A DNA stretch of 48,537 nucleotides from the NCBI GenBank assembly GCA_021769725.1, contig JAETSI010000029.1, positions 1 through 48,537 of the forward strand, written 5' to 3'. Position 1 is the stretch's first letter; the number at the start of each line of letters is the position of its first letter. Source of the DNA: Oscillospiraceae bacterium. Its GTDB lineage: Bacteria; Bacillota; Clostridia; Oscillospirales; Ruminococcaceae. A program made the translations under genes and the position numbers. The notes under the pieces were generated by a model. It had not been told where the DNA came from, searched no databases, and saw nothing but the letters and a program-made list of their open reading frames with translations. This document shows, in pieces, positions 40,907 through 48,256 of this stretch.

Positions 40907-40990
40907 ATGAATACTGAAAATAAGACAAATGAAAAAAAAGAAAGTTTTCTTTTTGCAGAAATAATCCTATTAGATACATTGACATCGTAA
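40907..40990 (+). CDS. Possible 27-residue peptide ORF
   Basis: Starts with MNTENKTNEKKESFLF and ends LLDTLTS. GGAG (40893-40896) lies 10 bases upstream and the ATG overlaps the region just after the preceding stop. A hydrophilic N-terminus and short hydrophobic C-terminus do not match a known class. It may be chance or a small partner peptide of the operon. Confidence 0.35.
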   Translation: MNTENKTNEKKESFLFAEIILLDTLTS

Positions 40991-41008
40991 TAATATTATC
41001 ATAATTTC

Positions 41009-41040
41009 CGGAGTAAACTAAGCGTTTGCTCCGATTTTTT
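41009..41040 (+). terminator. Rho-independent terminator at end of the agr/ABC island
   Basis: CGGAGTAAAC (41009-41018), loop, CGTTTGCTCCG (41023-41033, one wobble) and TTTTTT. Confidence 0.8.
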
Positions 41041-41064
41041 ATCAAAATTTAAGGTTAATTGTGA

Positions 41065-41097
41065 GCCTGTGTATGAAAATACGCAGGCCCTTTTTTT
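41065..41097 (+). terminator. Second rho-independent terminator
   Basis: GCCTGTGTA / TACGCAGGC, 6-base loop, then seven T. Two terminators in a row isolate the island from the sigma-factor gene. Confidence 0.8.
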
Positions 41098-41107
41098 ATA
41101 CCCTGAC

Positions 41108-41170
41108 GACAGTAAAATGAAAGGAAAATAATGTTTTTGACAACAAAATGGCTGTGTTTAACAGCAAAAT
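41108..41170 (+). repeat. Three iterons upstream of the sigma-factor gene
   Basis: GACAGTAAAAT (41108-41118), GACAACAAAAT (41139-41149), AACAGCAAAAT (41160-41170): consensus RACARYAAAAT at 31- and 21-base spacing. The last two extend to 14-base repeats (TTTGACAACAAAAT / TTTAACAGCAAAAT). Candidate activator binding sites. Confidence 0.6.
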
Positions 41171-41180
41171 ATCCGTAGAA

Positions 41181-41215
41181 CTCCGTTTTATTCAAAAAGA
41201 AAATTAAAACGGAGG
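41181..41215 (+). promoter_or_regulatory. RBS-sequestering hairpin before the sigma-factor gene
   Basis: CTCCGTTTTA (41181-41190) is the exact complement of TAAAACGGAG (41205-41214), with a 14-base loop. The right arm contains the Shine-Dalgarno GGAGG (41211-41215) of the gene starting at 41224, so the hairpin would hide it. Confidence 0.65.
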
Positions 41216-41223
41216 AATACATA

Positions 41224-41781
41224 ATGAGAAATGATTTAAGAAAAATCAATATATCCGATTTTAAAAATTGGGTATCTCAGAATGGTTATGCGGAATTTAA
41301 TGCGCTGAAATATAATAAAAATTGGGTTGGGTCGCCTGATTTTATTATTTTTGAAAACGATCTTCTCTTGCTTTTGCAAAGGTATCCTGATTTAAAAAAG
41401 TATGAGAAAGGGCAGTTTTTAAAGCTTATTGAGTTTGAAAAAATTGCAGAGGCACACAACGTTTTTGTGCGTAACGAATGGAAATACGAAAAAACAAACA
41501 AAAGACACGGCGATGCTTTAGGCTATCGTGACAGTGAAACCGAGCAGTTTCAAAAGGATCCGGATATGAATCCGGTCGAAGATGAACTGCTCGGTATTTT
41601 TATGCGTAAAAAACTTAAAAAAGCAATGGAATCGCTCAATCAAATACAGTATCGCCGAGTTTATTGCTATTACTTCAAGGGCATGACTTTTCGGGAAATT
41701 GCCGCATTAGAGGGCGTTTCCGACAAGTCGGTAAGAGAGTCTATAGATGGCGCAAGAAAAAAATTAAAAAAAATTTTGTAA
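41224..41781 (+). CDS. Sigma-70-like factor (region 4 HTH)
   Basis: 185-residue DNA-binding protein. The last ~60 residues form a sigma region 4 helix-turn-helix (LNQIQYRRVYCYYFKGMTFREIAALEGVSDKSVRESIDGARKKLKKIL). The N-terminal part lacks a full region 2 and is acidic/hydrophilic. Similar proteins in Clostridia ICEs act as activators of excision or transfer genes. Its leader has iterons and a hairpin covering the RBS. A bipartite element shared by the recombinase genes downstream could be its target, which is speculation. Confidence 0.8.
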   Translation: MRNDLRKINISDFKNWVSQNGYAEFNALKYNKNWVGSPDFIIFENDLLLLLQRYPDLKKYEKGQFLKLIEFEKIAEAHNVFVRNEWKYEKTNKRHGDALGYRDSETEQFQKDPDMNPVEDELLGIFMRKKLKKAMESLNQIQYRRVYCYYFKGMTFREIAALEGVSDKSVRESIDGARKKLKKIL

Positions 41782-41864
41782 ATACCCCTCTCAAAAGCCT
41801 TCTCTCTGTCCATAGAAGTGAAAGGGGTAAAAATGCTCTTTCATGTAACTTGAAAATTGAATAG

Positions 41865-42187
41865 CAACTTTACAGGTACGTTAATCATACGGACGGTCTA
41901 AAAATCGTCAGCCAAAGAAGCCATACGCTTGCGATAAATATGAAGCTTCAAGACTGAAATAGCTTTTCAGGGGCGATGAAACGTGTGAGGATAATGATAC
42001 TTCCGTCCAGTCACAGACTCAAGCAATGAGGGCGGCACTATGAGAACCATAGCGGGATGAGATTTCCATGAGATCGGTAAGCTGCCGATCGCCTGTAAAG
42101 CTCCGTGTGCAGCGGATACCGTGGATAAATACTGTACGAGGCAAAACGAATTTTGCAGCGGTTTGTCTTTTACAGACCGCTGTTTTT
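41865..42187 (+). ncRNA. Candidate structured noncoding RNA ending in a terminator
   Basis: About 320 bases between the sigma factor and the Cys-rich ORF hold no convincing gene. They contain many hairpins: GACGGT/ATCGTC (~41893-41911), CTATG/CATAG near 42040, GATCGG-N7-CCGATC (42072-42090), GCAAAA-CGAA-TTTTGC (42141-42156) and a perfect 11-bp terminator (42156-42187). Unlike flanking AT-rich spacers, base composition is mixed. The exact 5' end is unknown. Not matched to a named RNA family by eye. Confidence 0.55.
42156..42187 (+). terminator. Rho-independent terminator of the candidate RNA
   Basis: CAGCGGTTTGT (42156-42166), CTTTT loop, ACAGACCGCTG (42172-42182), then TTTTT. Confidence 0.85.
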
Positions 42188-42207
42188 ACATATTATAGGA
42201 GTAAAAA

Positions 42208-42408
42208 ATGAAAGAAAAATTAAATTATATTCATGGATTTTATGGTGTCAGGATACCTCCGGCAGTTTGCATTTTACCGGATTGTCATCCATGTTATGGT
42301 TGTATTTGGAATGTGAAAGATACCAACGTTCTTTTCTGCCCATTTAAAAACTGCGTGAGAAATAAGAAAGGTTTTCGAATACTTAAAGCTAAGAAAAATG
42401 GTGATTAA
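42208..42408 (+). CDS. Cysteine-rich small protein
   Basis: 66-residue protein with AGGAG at proper distance. Cysteines are grouped in VCILPDCHPCYGCIWNV and FCPFKNCVRNK, suggesting a zinc-binding fold, with a basic C-terminus (KKGFRILKAKKNGD). A regulatory or nucleic-acid-binding role is possible. Follows the structured RNA terminator and overlaps the MazF remnant. Family not recognised. Confidence 0.6.
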   Translation: MKEKLNYIHGFYGVRIPPAVCILPDCHPCYGCIWNVKDTNVLFCPFKNCVRNKKGFRILKAKKNGD

Positions 42409-42571
42409 ACGTGGAGATGTATTCTATGCCGATCTCAATCCGATAATCGGTTCGGAACAAGGAGGTATCAGACCGGTTCTGGTCGTGCAGAATAACATTG
42501 GAAACAAGTATAGTCCAACGGTGGTTGTGCTGCCTATTTCATCGGCAAAAAAAAATAATATGCCCACATGA
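42398..42571 (+). pseudogene. mazF: MazF/PemK-type toxin, C-terminally truncated
   Basis: 57-residue reading with the MazF N-terminus: VIKRGDVFYADLNPIIGSEQGGIRPVLVVQNNIGNKYSPTVVVLPISSAKKN. Full toxins run to about 110 residues; here TGA comes at NMPT, where family members normally continue toward PTH. A poly-A run (nine A at 42547-42555) just before suggests a slippage frameshift, but the downstream reading does not resume an obvious MazF C-terminus. Without the rest, RNase activity is unlikely. No antitoxin gene is apparent upstream. Confidence 0.75.
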
Positions 42572-42729
42572 CTAAGTTAGGACAAGCAGAATTTGCTGAT
42601 TTTATCACGGAAACTTTTGTGAAAAACAGACTTGAACAGCTTCTTGCGGAGAATGAAAAAACGAGTCTGAACAGCAAAAATTCAGAGGATATTTACAGAA
42701 AGTTTCCGTCCTCAAGGGACGTTGTTTAG
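42568..42729 (+). CDS. Small hypothetical protein overlapping the mazF remnant
   Basis: 53 residues, ATG overlaps the TGA of the toxin remnant (ATGA). Starts MTKLGQAEFADFITETFVKNRLEQLLAE and is mainly helical and hydrophilic. No RBS is clear; coupling is possible. Could be part of a small ICE gene or a fusion remnant. Family not recognised. Confidence 0.4.
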   Translation: MTKLGQAEFADFITETFVKNRLEQLLAENEKTSLNSKNSEDIYRKFPSSRDVV

Positions 42730-42740
42730 GAGGTTTTAAA

Positions 42741-42860
42741 ATGTTAGGATTTATTTTAGGTATGATTTTCGGCGGTACAACCGGAGTATTTACTATGTGT
42801 CTGTGCAGAGCCGCATCAGACGCAGATAAATGTATGAATCAGACAGATTTTAAGGATTAA
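42741..42860 (+). CDS. DUF3789-like small membrane protein
   Basis: 39-residue single-pass protein, AGGAGG at proper spacing. The sequence MLGFILGMIFGGTTGVFTM, CRAASDADKC matches the small ICE protein I know as DUF3789. One N-terminal membrane helix with a hydrophilic cytoplasmic tail. Function unknown; common near recombinase genes in Clostridia elements. Confidence 0.7.
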   Translation: MLGFILGMIFGGTTGVFTMCLCRAASDADKCMNQTDFKD

Positions 42861-42864
42861 TTTC

Positions 42865-42909
42865 GTCAGGTTTGGTGATTCCATTCCGGCAAAAAATATG
42901 GTATCCTTG
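42865..42909 (+). promoter_or_regulatory. Bipartite promoter-like element before recombinase 1
   Basis: GTCAGGTTTGGTGAT (42865-42879), 19 bases, TGGTATCCTTGTTG (TGGTAT 42899-42904). Identical 15-base first half and same spacing as at 11238. Confidence 0.6.
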
Positions 42910-42932
42910 TTGGTGAAGCGGAGGTGACAGAA

Positions 42933-44474
42933 ATGCCAACAGTAACAGTGATACAGCCGACAATAACAGAAGAAAAAAGCAGAATGATCCGCTGTGCTGC
43001 GTATTGCAGGGTGAGTTCTGACAGCGAAGATCAATTAAATTCTTTCATAGCACAGCTGAAATATTACGAGAATTTTCTTGCCGACAGTAAAACTGAAACT
43101 CTGATAAATGTTTATGCTGACGAAGGGGTGACAGGTACTCGTGATGACAAACGTGAAGATTTTCAGCGTATGATGAACGACTGCCGCAAGGGTAAAATCG
43201 ACAGAATTTACACCAAGTCAATCAGCCGTTTTGCAAGAAATACAAAGGATTGCCTGAAAAATATCCGTGAACTGAAATCACTGGGAATCACAGTGCTTTT
43301 TGAGAAAGAAAACATCGATACTGCAAATATGCCTGATGAAATGATGATAACGATTATGGGCGGTCTGGCACAGGAGGAATCGACTTCAATTTCACAGAAT
43401 ATGCGGTGGAGCATAAAAAAGCGTATGGAAAATGGTACAATGAAAATGTGTACGGATGTTTTCGGATATGAACTTGTCAATGGAGAATTAATTATAAAAT
43501 CTGACGAAGCTAAAATTGTCAGGCAGATATTTGCTTGGTATCTGAGTGGAAGCGGCACGGCTGCGATAGCAAAATTACTAAATGAAAAAGATGTTCAAAA
43601 GCATGGAAAACCTTGTCACTGGACTCCTACAACGATAAAGCAAATGTTGATAAATGAAAAATATATCGGAGATCAGCTGTTTCAAAAAAGCTATACTACA
43701 GATACGCTACCATTTAAGCAATTGCAAAATAAAGGAGAACGAGAACAATATTATTATTCTCAGCGACATAAACCTATTGTATCAAGAGAAATGTTTGATA
43801 AGGTTCAGCAGCTTTTGTATGAACATAAGGATTCGTTCAAAGGAATAAGATATAATCGTATTATGTCAAAAAAGATTTACTGTGGAAATTGCGGCGCAAC
43901 TTATAAATTAAAGCGCAGAAATGATAAAAGTTATTGGGTGTGCAGAATACATGACGCAGAATCGCATAAATGCTCTGCAAAACAAGTGTTAGAATCACGG
44001 ATAACGTCAGCTTTTATCAAATTATTCAATAAACTGTTTTATAATTACAAGCAGATTCTACTTCCCTTGTATACTGCCTTGCAGGATTTGAAATTACGGC
44101 GTTTTAGCGGTAACTTCAACGTGATGGAAATTCATAAAGAAATCGCAAAATTAAAGGAGCAGACTCACGTCCTCTCACGACTGATAACAAAGGGTTTCTT
44201 AGATAATGCAAAGTATCTTGAACAGACCGCAGAGCTTAATGCAAGAGTCAACAAACTGCAGTTGGAATTGAAAAAAATCACGCATCTTTACAATGAAGAT
44301 GAAACGCTGGAACAGATTGAAATGCTGATAGATTACTTTGAAAATAAGAGCGATCCGATAAGTGAATTTGACGAATCGGCATTTGAATTTATGATAGAAA
44401 AAATTGTGGTTATAAATCAGAATGAACTGGAATTTCATGTAATGGGCGGTCTAAAACTTAAAGAAAAAATATAA
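42933..44474 (+). CDS. Large serine recombinase 1
   Basis: 513-residue site-specific recombinase. ATG 42933 follows GGAGGTG. The resolvase catalytic domain (~18-165) shows AAYCRVSSDSEDQLNSF with the nucleophilic serine, VYADEGVTGTR, ISRFARNTKDCL and IMGGLAQEESTSISQN. The recombinase domain (~165-290) and a zinc ribbon (YCGNCGATYKL, VCRIHDAESHKC) follow, then a long coiled region (~385-460) as in large serine integrases. It probably catalyses integration/excision together with recombinases 2 and 3. Confidence 0.95.
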   Translation: MPTVTVIQPTITEEKSRMIRCAAYCRVSSDSEDQLNSFIAQLKYYENFLADSKTETLINVYADEGVTGTRDDKREDFQRMMNDCRKGKIDRIYTKSISRFARNTKDCLKNIRELKSLGITVLFEKENIDTANMPDEMMITIMGGLAQEESTSISQNMRWSIKKRMENGTMKMCTDVFGYELVNGELIIKSDEAKIVRQIFAWYLSGSGTAAIAKLLNEKDVQKHGKPCHWTPTTIKQMLINEKYIGDQLFQKSYTTDTLPFKQLQNKGEREQYYYSQRHKPIVSREMFDKVQQLLYEHKDSFKGIRYNRIMSKKIYCGNCGATYKLKRRNDKSYWVCRIHDAESHKCSAKQVLESRITSAFIKLFNKLFYNYKQILLPLYTALQDLKLRRFSGNFNVMEIHKEIAKLKEQTHVLSRLITKGFLDNAKYLEQTAELNARVNKLQLELKKITHLYNEDETLEQIEMLIDYFENKSDPISEFDESAFEFMIEKIVVINQNELEFHVMGGLKLKEKI

Positions 44475-44477
44475 TAA

Positions 44478-44516
44478 AATATGCTCTGAAATGGTGGATT
44501 TTCGGGGCATATTTTT
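44478..44516 (+). terminator. Terminator after recombinase 1
   Basis: Long stem ATATGCTCTGAAAT / ATTTTCGGGGCATAT with two wobble pairs and TTTTT. Confidence 0.65.
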
Positions 44517-44522
44517 GTTGAT

Positions 44523-44561
44523 TCTGGTACTGGATTTCCGCATAAAAATGTGGTATCCTTG
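44523..44561 (+). promoter_or_regulatory. Bipartite promoter-like element before recombinase 2
   Basis: TCTGGTACT (44523-44531), 19 bases, TGGTATCCTTGTCAG (44551-44556 core). Matches the layout at 11238 and 42865. Confidence 0.55.
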
Positions 44562-44582
44562 TCAGTTGAAAGAGGTGAAATC

Positions 44583-45527
44583 ATGGCTAAAAACAGAGTT
44601 ATACCGTTTGGTTACTGCATGAAAAATGGCGAAATTACGGTGGATTTTTCAGAGTCCAAAGCTGTCATCAGAATCTTTGAAGAATACCTCAACGGAGGCA
44701 GTTTACTGCAAATAGCAAAGCTGATGGAGTCTGAAAAAATTCAGTATACAGCTGATTCTGACCACTGGAACAAAAATATGGTCAAGCGTATTATCGAGAA
44801 TGAAAAGTATCTTGGTACTGATAAATATCCGCAGATAATAAGCGAGAAATTCTTTATTCAGGCAAATGAAAAAAGAGCGTCAAAAGCAACTTCTATGTGC
44901 GTGATTTCTGAGGATTTACAGGAGATCAGAAACCGTACATACTGCTTGGAATGTGGTCATAGATTATCCAGAATCGGCGGAAACTGCCGCAGTGCAAAAT
45001 GGGATTGCAGAAATCCAGACTGTTACAGATTGGAATATCAGTTAACAGATCAAATGATAATCGGAGCAGTTCTGACGGTTTTGAATACAGTCATTGCAAA
45101 TCCAAGTTTTATAGAAAGCAACAGTGAGATAAGCGTGTATTCCCCTACTGCAGATGTGATTCGTAAACAGAATGAAATCAGTCAAATGATGGATTCAGCA
45201 CAGGTGGACTTCGACAGAATCAAATCTGAAATTTTCAAGCTTGCTGAGATGAAATACGGCTGCTGCACCTATAGTAACAATCCTCAGAAAACAGCGCAGA
45301 TACGCAGTTTGATTGAAAATCAAGAACAATTAAATACGCTCGATATTGGCTTATTCAAGACGTGTATTTCACGAATCTGGATAAGCCATTTTTGTACCAT
45401 AGAAGTTGAGTTTATCAACGGCGTACATATTAAAAGTATTACAGAAAGGACAGGTGAAAATCATGAGTACAGCGCCAAATGTGACAATAATTCCTGCGAA
45501 AGCACAGACAGATATAAACCGAAGTAA
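44583..45527 (+). CDS. Serine-recombinase-like protein lacking the catalytic domain
   Basis: 314-residue protein. ATG 44583 follows AGAGGTG. It begins in the recombinase (DNA-binding) domain: RVIPFGYCMKNGEITVDFSESKAVIRIFEEYLNGGSLLQIAKLMESEKIQ, NMVKRIIENEKYLGT. A zinc ribbon follows (YCLECGHRLSRIGG, CRNPDC), then a helical region. The N-terminal serine resolvase domain is absent, so it cannot cut DNA alone. The intact upstream region, RBS and own promoter-like element argue against recent decay: an accessory, perhaps directionality or heteromer subunit. Ends by overlapping recombinase 3 by 65 bases. Confidence 0.85.
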   Translation: MAKNRVIPFGYCMKNGEITVDFSESKAVIRIFEEYLNGGSLLQIAKLMESEKIQYTADSDHWNKNMVKRIIENEKYLGTDKYPQIISEKFFIQANEKRASKATSMCVISEDLQEIRNRTYCLECGHRLSRIGGNCRSAKWDCRNPDCYRLEYQLTDQMIIGAVLTVLNTVIANPSFIESNSEISVYSPTADVIRKQNEISQMMDSAQVDFDRIKSEIFKLAEMKYGCCTYSNNPQKTAQIRSLIENQEQLNTLDIGLFKTCISRIWISHFCTIEVEFINGVHIKSITERTGENHEYSAKCDNNSCESTDRYKPK

Positions 45528-47079
45528 ATACCAACAATTGAGGGTTGCAGCCTATTGCCGTGTCAGCACAGCAGAGGAAGAACAGCAGAATTCATATCAG
45601 GTTCAGATTTCTTATTACACTGACTTGATAAACAGAAAAAAAGAATGGACTCTTGTAAAGATTTTTGCTGACGAAGGAATCAGCGGGACTCAAACAAAAA
45701 AGCGTACAGAGTTCAACCGTATGATCAGGATGTGTAAAAATAAGAAAATCGACCTTGTGATTACCAAATCGATAAGTCGATTCGCCCGAAATACCGTGGA
45801 TTGCCTTGAGTATGTAAGGCAGCTTAAAGACCTTGGAATCGGAGTGATTTTTGAAAAAGAAAACATCAACACTCTGACTATGACTTCAGAATTTATGATT
45901 GCTTTATATGGCAGTTTCGCTCAGGCAGAATCAGAATCTATAAGTAAAAACGTCAGTTGGGGCAAGGAAAAAGCGTACCGTGAGGGCAAGGTTGCATTCC
46001 AGTACAAGCATCTGCTCGGCTACAAAAAAGGCGATGATGGTAAGCCTGAGATCGTACCCGATGAAGCGGAAACGGTGAGAATGATTTTTAAAATGTATCT
46101 TGACGGTTACACGCTTCTGAACATTGCCCAGTCGCTGATGGAGCAGAATAGGCTGACTGCACTAGGAAAAAATGTCTGGACTAAAGGCGAGGTTCAGCGG
46201 ATTCTGAAAAATGAAAAATATGTTGGTGACGCACTGCTCCAAAAGACTTTCACAGTCGACTGCATAACCCACAAAGTTATGAAAAATAACGGCGAACGTC
46301 CCATGTATCTGGTGACGGATCATCATGATCCGATAGTCGACAGGGACATGTTCAATCGGGTTCAGCAGGAGCTTGCAAGGCGTTCCAGTAAGCGTAAAAT
46401 CAGCGATAAAACCAAGACAGAGCAAGGAAAATACAGCGGAAAATACTCACTGTCAGAGCTGATGATTTGCGGCTGCTGCGGTACTCCTTACAGGCGTAAA
46501 ATATGGATGAAAAGCGGAGTAAAACTGGCAGTCTGGCGGTGCATCAGCCGTTTGGAACACGGCAAAAAATACTGCCCCGATTCGCCTACGATCAAGGAGG
46601 AACAGCTTCACAAAGCCATAATTCGGGCAATAAATAATTACTATTCCTGCCGTGACGACATCGCAAGAATTCTCAAGGCTAACATTGGAACTGTTCTTGA
46701 GTGTCAGGGTCAGGAAGAAATAATCAGCATCGAAAACAGGCTGAAGGAAATCGATCAGGCAAGGAACGATCTGGTGAGTCTGATAGCTTCGGGGGGCTGT
46801 GATGAGGACAAGCTTGACAGCGAATTTTCTAAGCTATATCAAGAGGAACAGCAGCTCAGCGAACGGCTGGAAATGTTAAAATCTCAGAATAAAACTTCCG
46901 CTGAAACTCAGCAAAAGCTTGATAAAATCATGGATATGATAGAGCATGAAAAGTTTGAATTGGAAACTTTCGATAACGTGCTGATAAGAAAGTTGATAGA
47001 GTGCGTAAAGGTTCTTAGCAAGACTGAAATACTGGTGATTTTCAAGGGCGGATACGAAGTGAAAACTGATATTGAATAA
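45463..47079 (+). CDS. Large serine recombinase 2 (third gene of module)
   Basis: 538-residue recombinase. ATG 45463 follows AGGTGA within the end of the previous gene. Catalytic domain: VAAYCRVSTAEEEQQNSYQVQ with nucleophilic serine, FADEGISGTQTKKRTEF, ITKSISRFARNTVDCLE, FMIALYGSFAQAESESISKNV. Recombinase domain with QRILKNEKYVGDALLQK, zinc ribbon ICGCCGTPYRRK and C-terminal coiled coil (QEEIISIENRLKEIDQARNDL). Full length and intact; likely forms the active synapse with recombinase 1 or alone. Confidence 0.95.
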   Translation: MSTAPNVTIIPAKAQTDINRSKYQQLRVAAYCRVSTAEEEQQNSYQVQISYYTDLINRKKEWTLVKIFADEGISGTQTKKRTEFNRMIRMCKNKKIDLVITKSISRFARNTVDCLEYVRQLKDLGIGVIFEKENINTLTMTSEFMIALYGSFAQAESESISKNVSWGKEKAYREGKVAFQYKHLLGYKKGDDGKPEIVPDEAETVRMIFKMYLDGYTLLNIAQSLMEQNRLTALGKNVWTKGEVQRILKNEKYVGDALLQKTFTVDCITHKVMKNNGERPMYLVTDHHDPIVDRDMFNRVQQELARRSSKRKISDKTKTEQGKYSGKYSLSELMICGCCGTPYRRKIWMKSGVKLAVWRCISRLEHGKKYCPDSPTIKEEQLHKAIIRAINNYYSCRDDIARILKANIGTVLECQGQEEIISIENRLKEIDQARNDLVSLIASGGCDEDKLDSEFSKLYQEEQQLSERLEMLKSQNKTSAETQQKLDKIMDMIEHEKFELETFDNVLIRKLIECVKVLSKTEILVIFKGGYEVKTDIE

Positions 47080-47092
47080 GAAAAAAATTGGG

Positions 47093-47124
47093 ATGTCTGT
47101 AGAAAAAATCTACAGACATTTTTT
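47093..47124 (+). terminator. Terminator before amidoligase gene
   Basis: ATGTCTGTAG (47093-47102) / CTACAGACAT (47110-47119), 7-base A-rich loop, TTTTTT. GGGAGGGAG of the next gene follows. Confidence 0.85.
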
Positions 47125-47141
47125 ATTGGGAGGGAGATAAT

Positions 47142-48245
47142 TTGTCAGGAAATTTTGATGGCATTAAAAAGCAGAAATTTGGCGTTGAAATCGAATGTAC
47201 AGGCTTGACAAGAGAGGCTGCCGCAAAGGCGATAAGTAAGGTTTTAGGCGGTGCTGCGGAGCATTTGGGCGGCAGCTATGACAAGTACATTGTTCGTGAC
47301 AGCAAGGACAGAAAGTGGTCGATAGTCTATGATTCGAGCATCAGATGCGTTGACAAAAGAGGCTGTTCTGCATCAAGAAATTATGCTGTTGAACTTGTGA
47401 CTCCGGTTCTGGAATACGAGGATATGCCGCTGCTTCAAGAAGTTGTTCGTGCTGTGAGAAAAGCCGGCGGCGTGACCGGCGCGGAATATCGTGCAGGAAT
47501 TCATGTTCACATCGACGGCGCACCCTATACTGCACAAAGTTTGAGGAATTTAGTAAATATTTTTGCAAGCAAAGAAAATTTTCTTTTCTATATGCTTCAG
47601 GTGTCGCCGATGCGTGAAACTTACTGCCAAAAAGTAGACAGAGATTTCCTTGAAAAGCTGAATAAGAGAAAGCCGAAAACTGTTGCGGAAATTCAGAGAT
47701 TATGGTACAACGGCGATATGAACGAAGTGCATCATCACTACTCATCAACACGTTACCGAGCCTGTAATTTACACAGCTTTTTTGCTAACGGCAACTGGGA
47801 AATGAGGGCTTGCAACAGCTCGCTTCATGCCGGAGTTATCCGTTCATATGTGACTCTGGCGTTGGCGATTTCCAATGCAGCGCTTACTAAAAAGTTCTGT
47901 TCTCCGCACATTTCGGAGAGCGAAAATCTGAGGTACAGCGCAAGGGTCTGGCTGATAAATCTGGGACTTAATGGAGAAGAATATAAAAACTGCCGCAAGC
48001 ATCTGATTTCGCATCTTGAAGGCAATATTGCTTGGCTGCACCCGGAAGATGCGATTAAGCAACGAGAACGTCTTAAAGCGGAGAGAATCGCCGCCCGTGA
48101 GCAGCGTGTCGAGCCTGTGAGGGAGGTTCAGCAGCAAGCCGACAACGTACCCGATGAGGTAATAGAATCCCAAGAAAACGAGTGTGAGCCTATTTTTGAG
48201 GATGAAGATCTGGAACAAGAAGAAACATTTGAGATGACTATGTAA
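47142..48245 (+). CDS. Amidoligase-family protein
   Basis: 367-residue ATP-grasp-like/COOH-NH2 ligase family enzyme predicted to form amide bonds between amino acids or peptides. TTG 47142 follows GGGAGGGAG. Conserved features: FGVEIECTGLTREAAAKAI near the start, AVELVTPVLEYEDMPLLQEVVRAVRKAG, GIHVHIDGAPYTAQSLRNLVNIF and YRACNLHSFFANGNWEMRACNSSLHAGVIRSY. The last ~60 residues are a charged tail. It is followed at once by a gamma-glutamylcyclotransferase-like gene, an association reported for this family, suggesting ligation and removal of glutamyl groups. Confidence 0.87.
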   Translation: MSGNFDGIKKQKFGVEIECTGLTREAAAKAISKVLGGAAEHLGGSYDKYIVRDSKDRKWSIVYDSSIRCVDKRGCSASRNYAVELVTPVLEYEDMPLLQEVVRAVRKAGGVTGAEYRAGIHVHIDGAPYTAQSLRNLVNIFASKENFLFYMLQVSPMRETYCQKVDRDFLEKLNKRKPKTVAEIQRLWYNGDMNEVHHHYSSTRYRACNLHSFFANGNWEMRACNSSLHAGVIRSYVTLALAISNAALTKKFCSPHISESENLRYSARVWLINLGLNGEEYKNCRKHLISHLEGNIAWLHPEDAIKQRERLKAERIAAREQRVEPVREVQQQADNVPDEVIESQENECEPIFEDEDLEQEETFEMTM

Positions 48246-48256
48246 ATGGAGGATTT

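Noticed and set aside
41850..41870. Similarity of the stretch around GAAAATTGAATAGCAA to rRNA spacer sequence
   Set aside because: Too short and AT-rich; no rRNA or tRNA sequence is found nearby.
42153..42347. Alternative-frame ORF over the terminator and Cys-rich gene
   Set aside because: Runs through a perfect terminator and lacks an RBS; the Cys-rich frame has both RBS and patterned cysteines.
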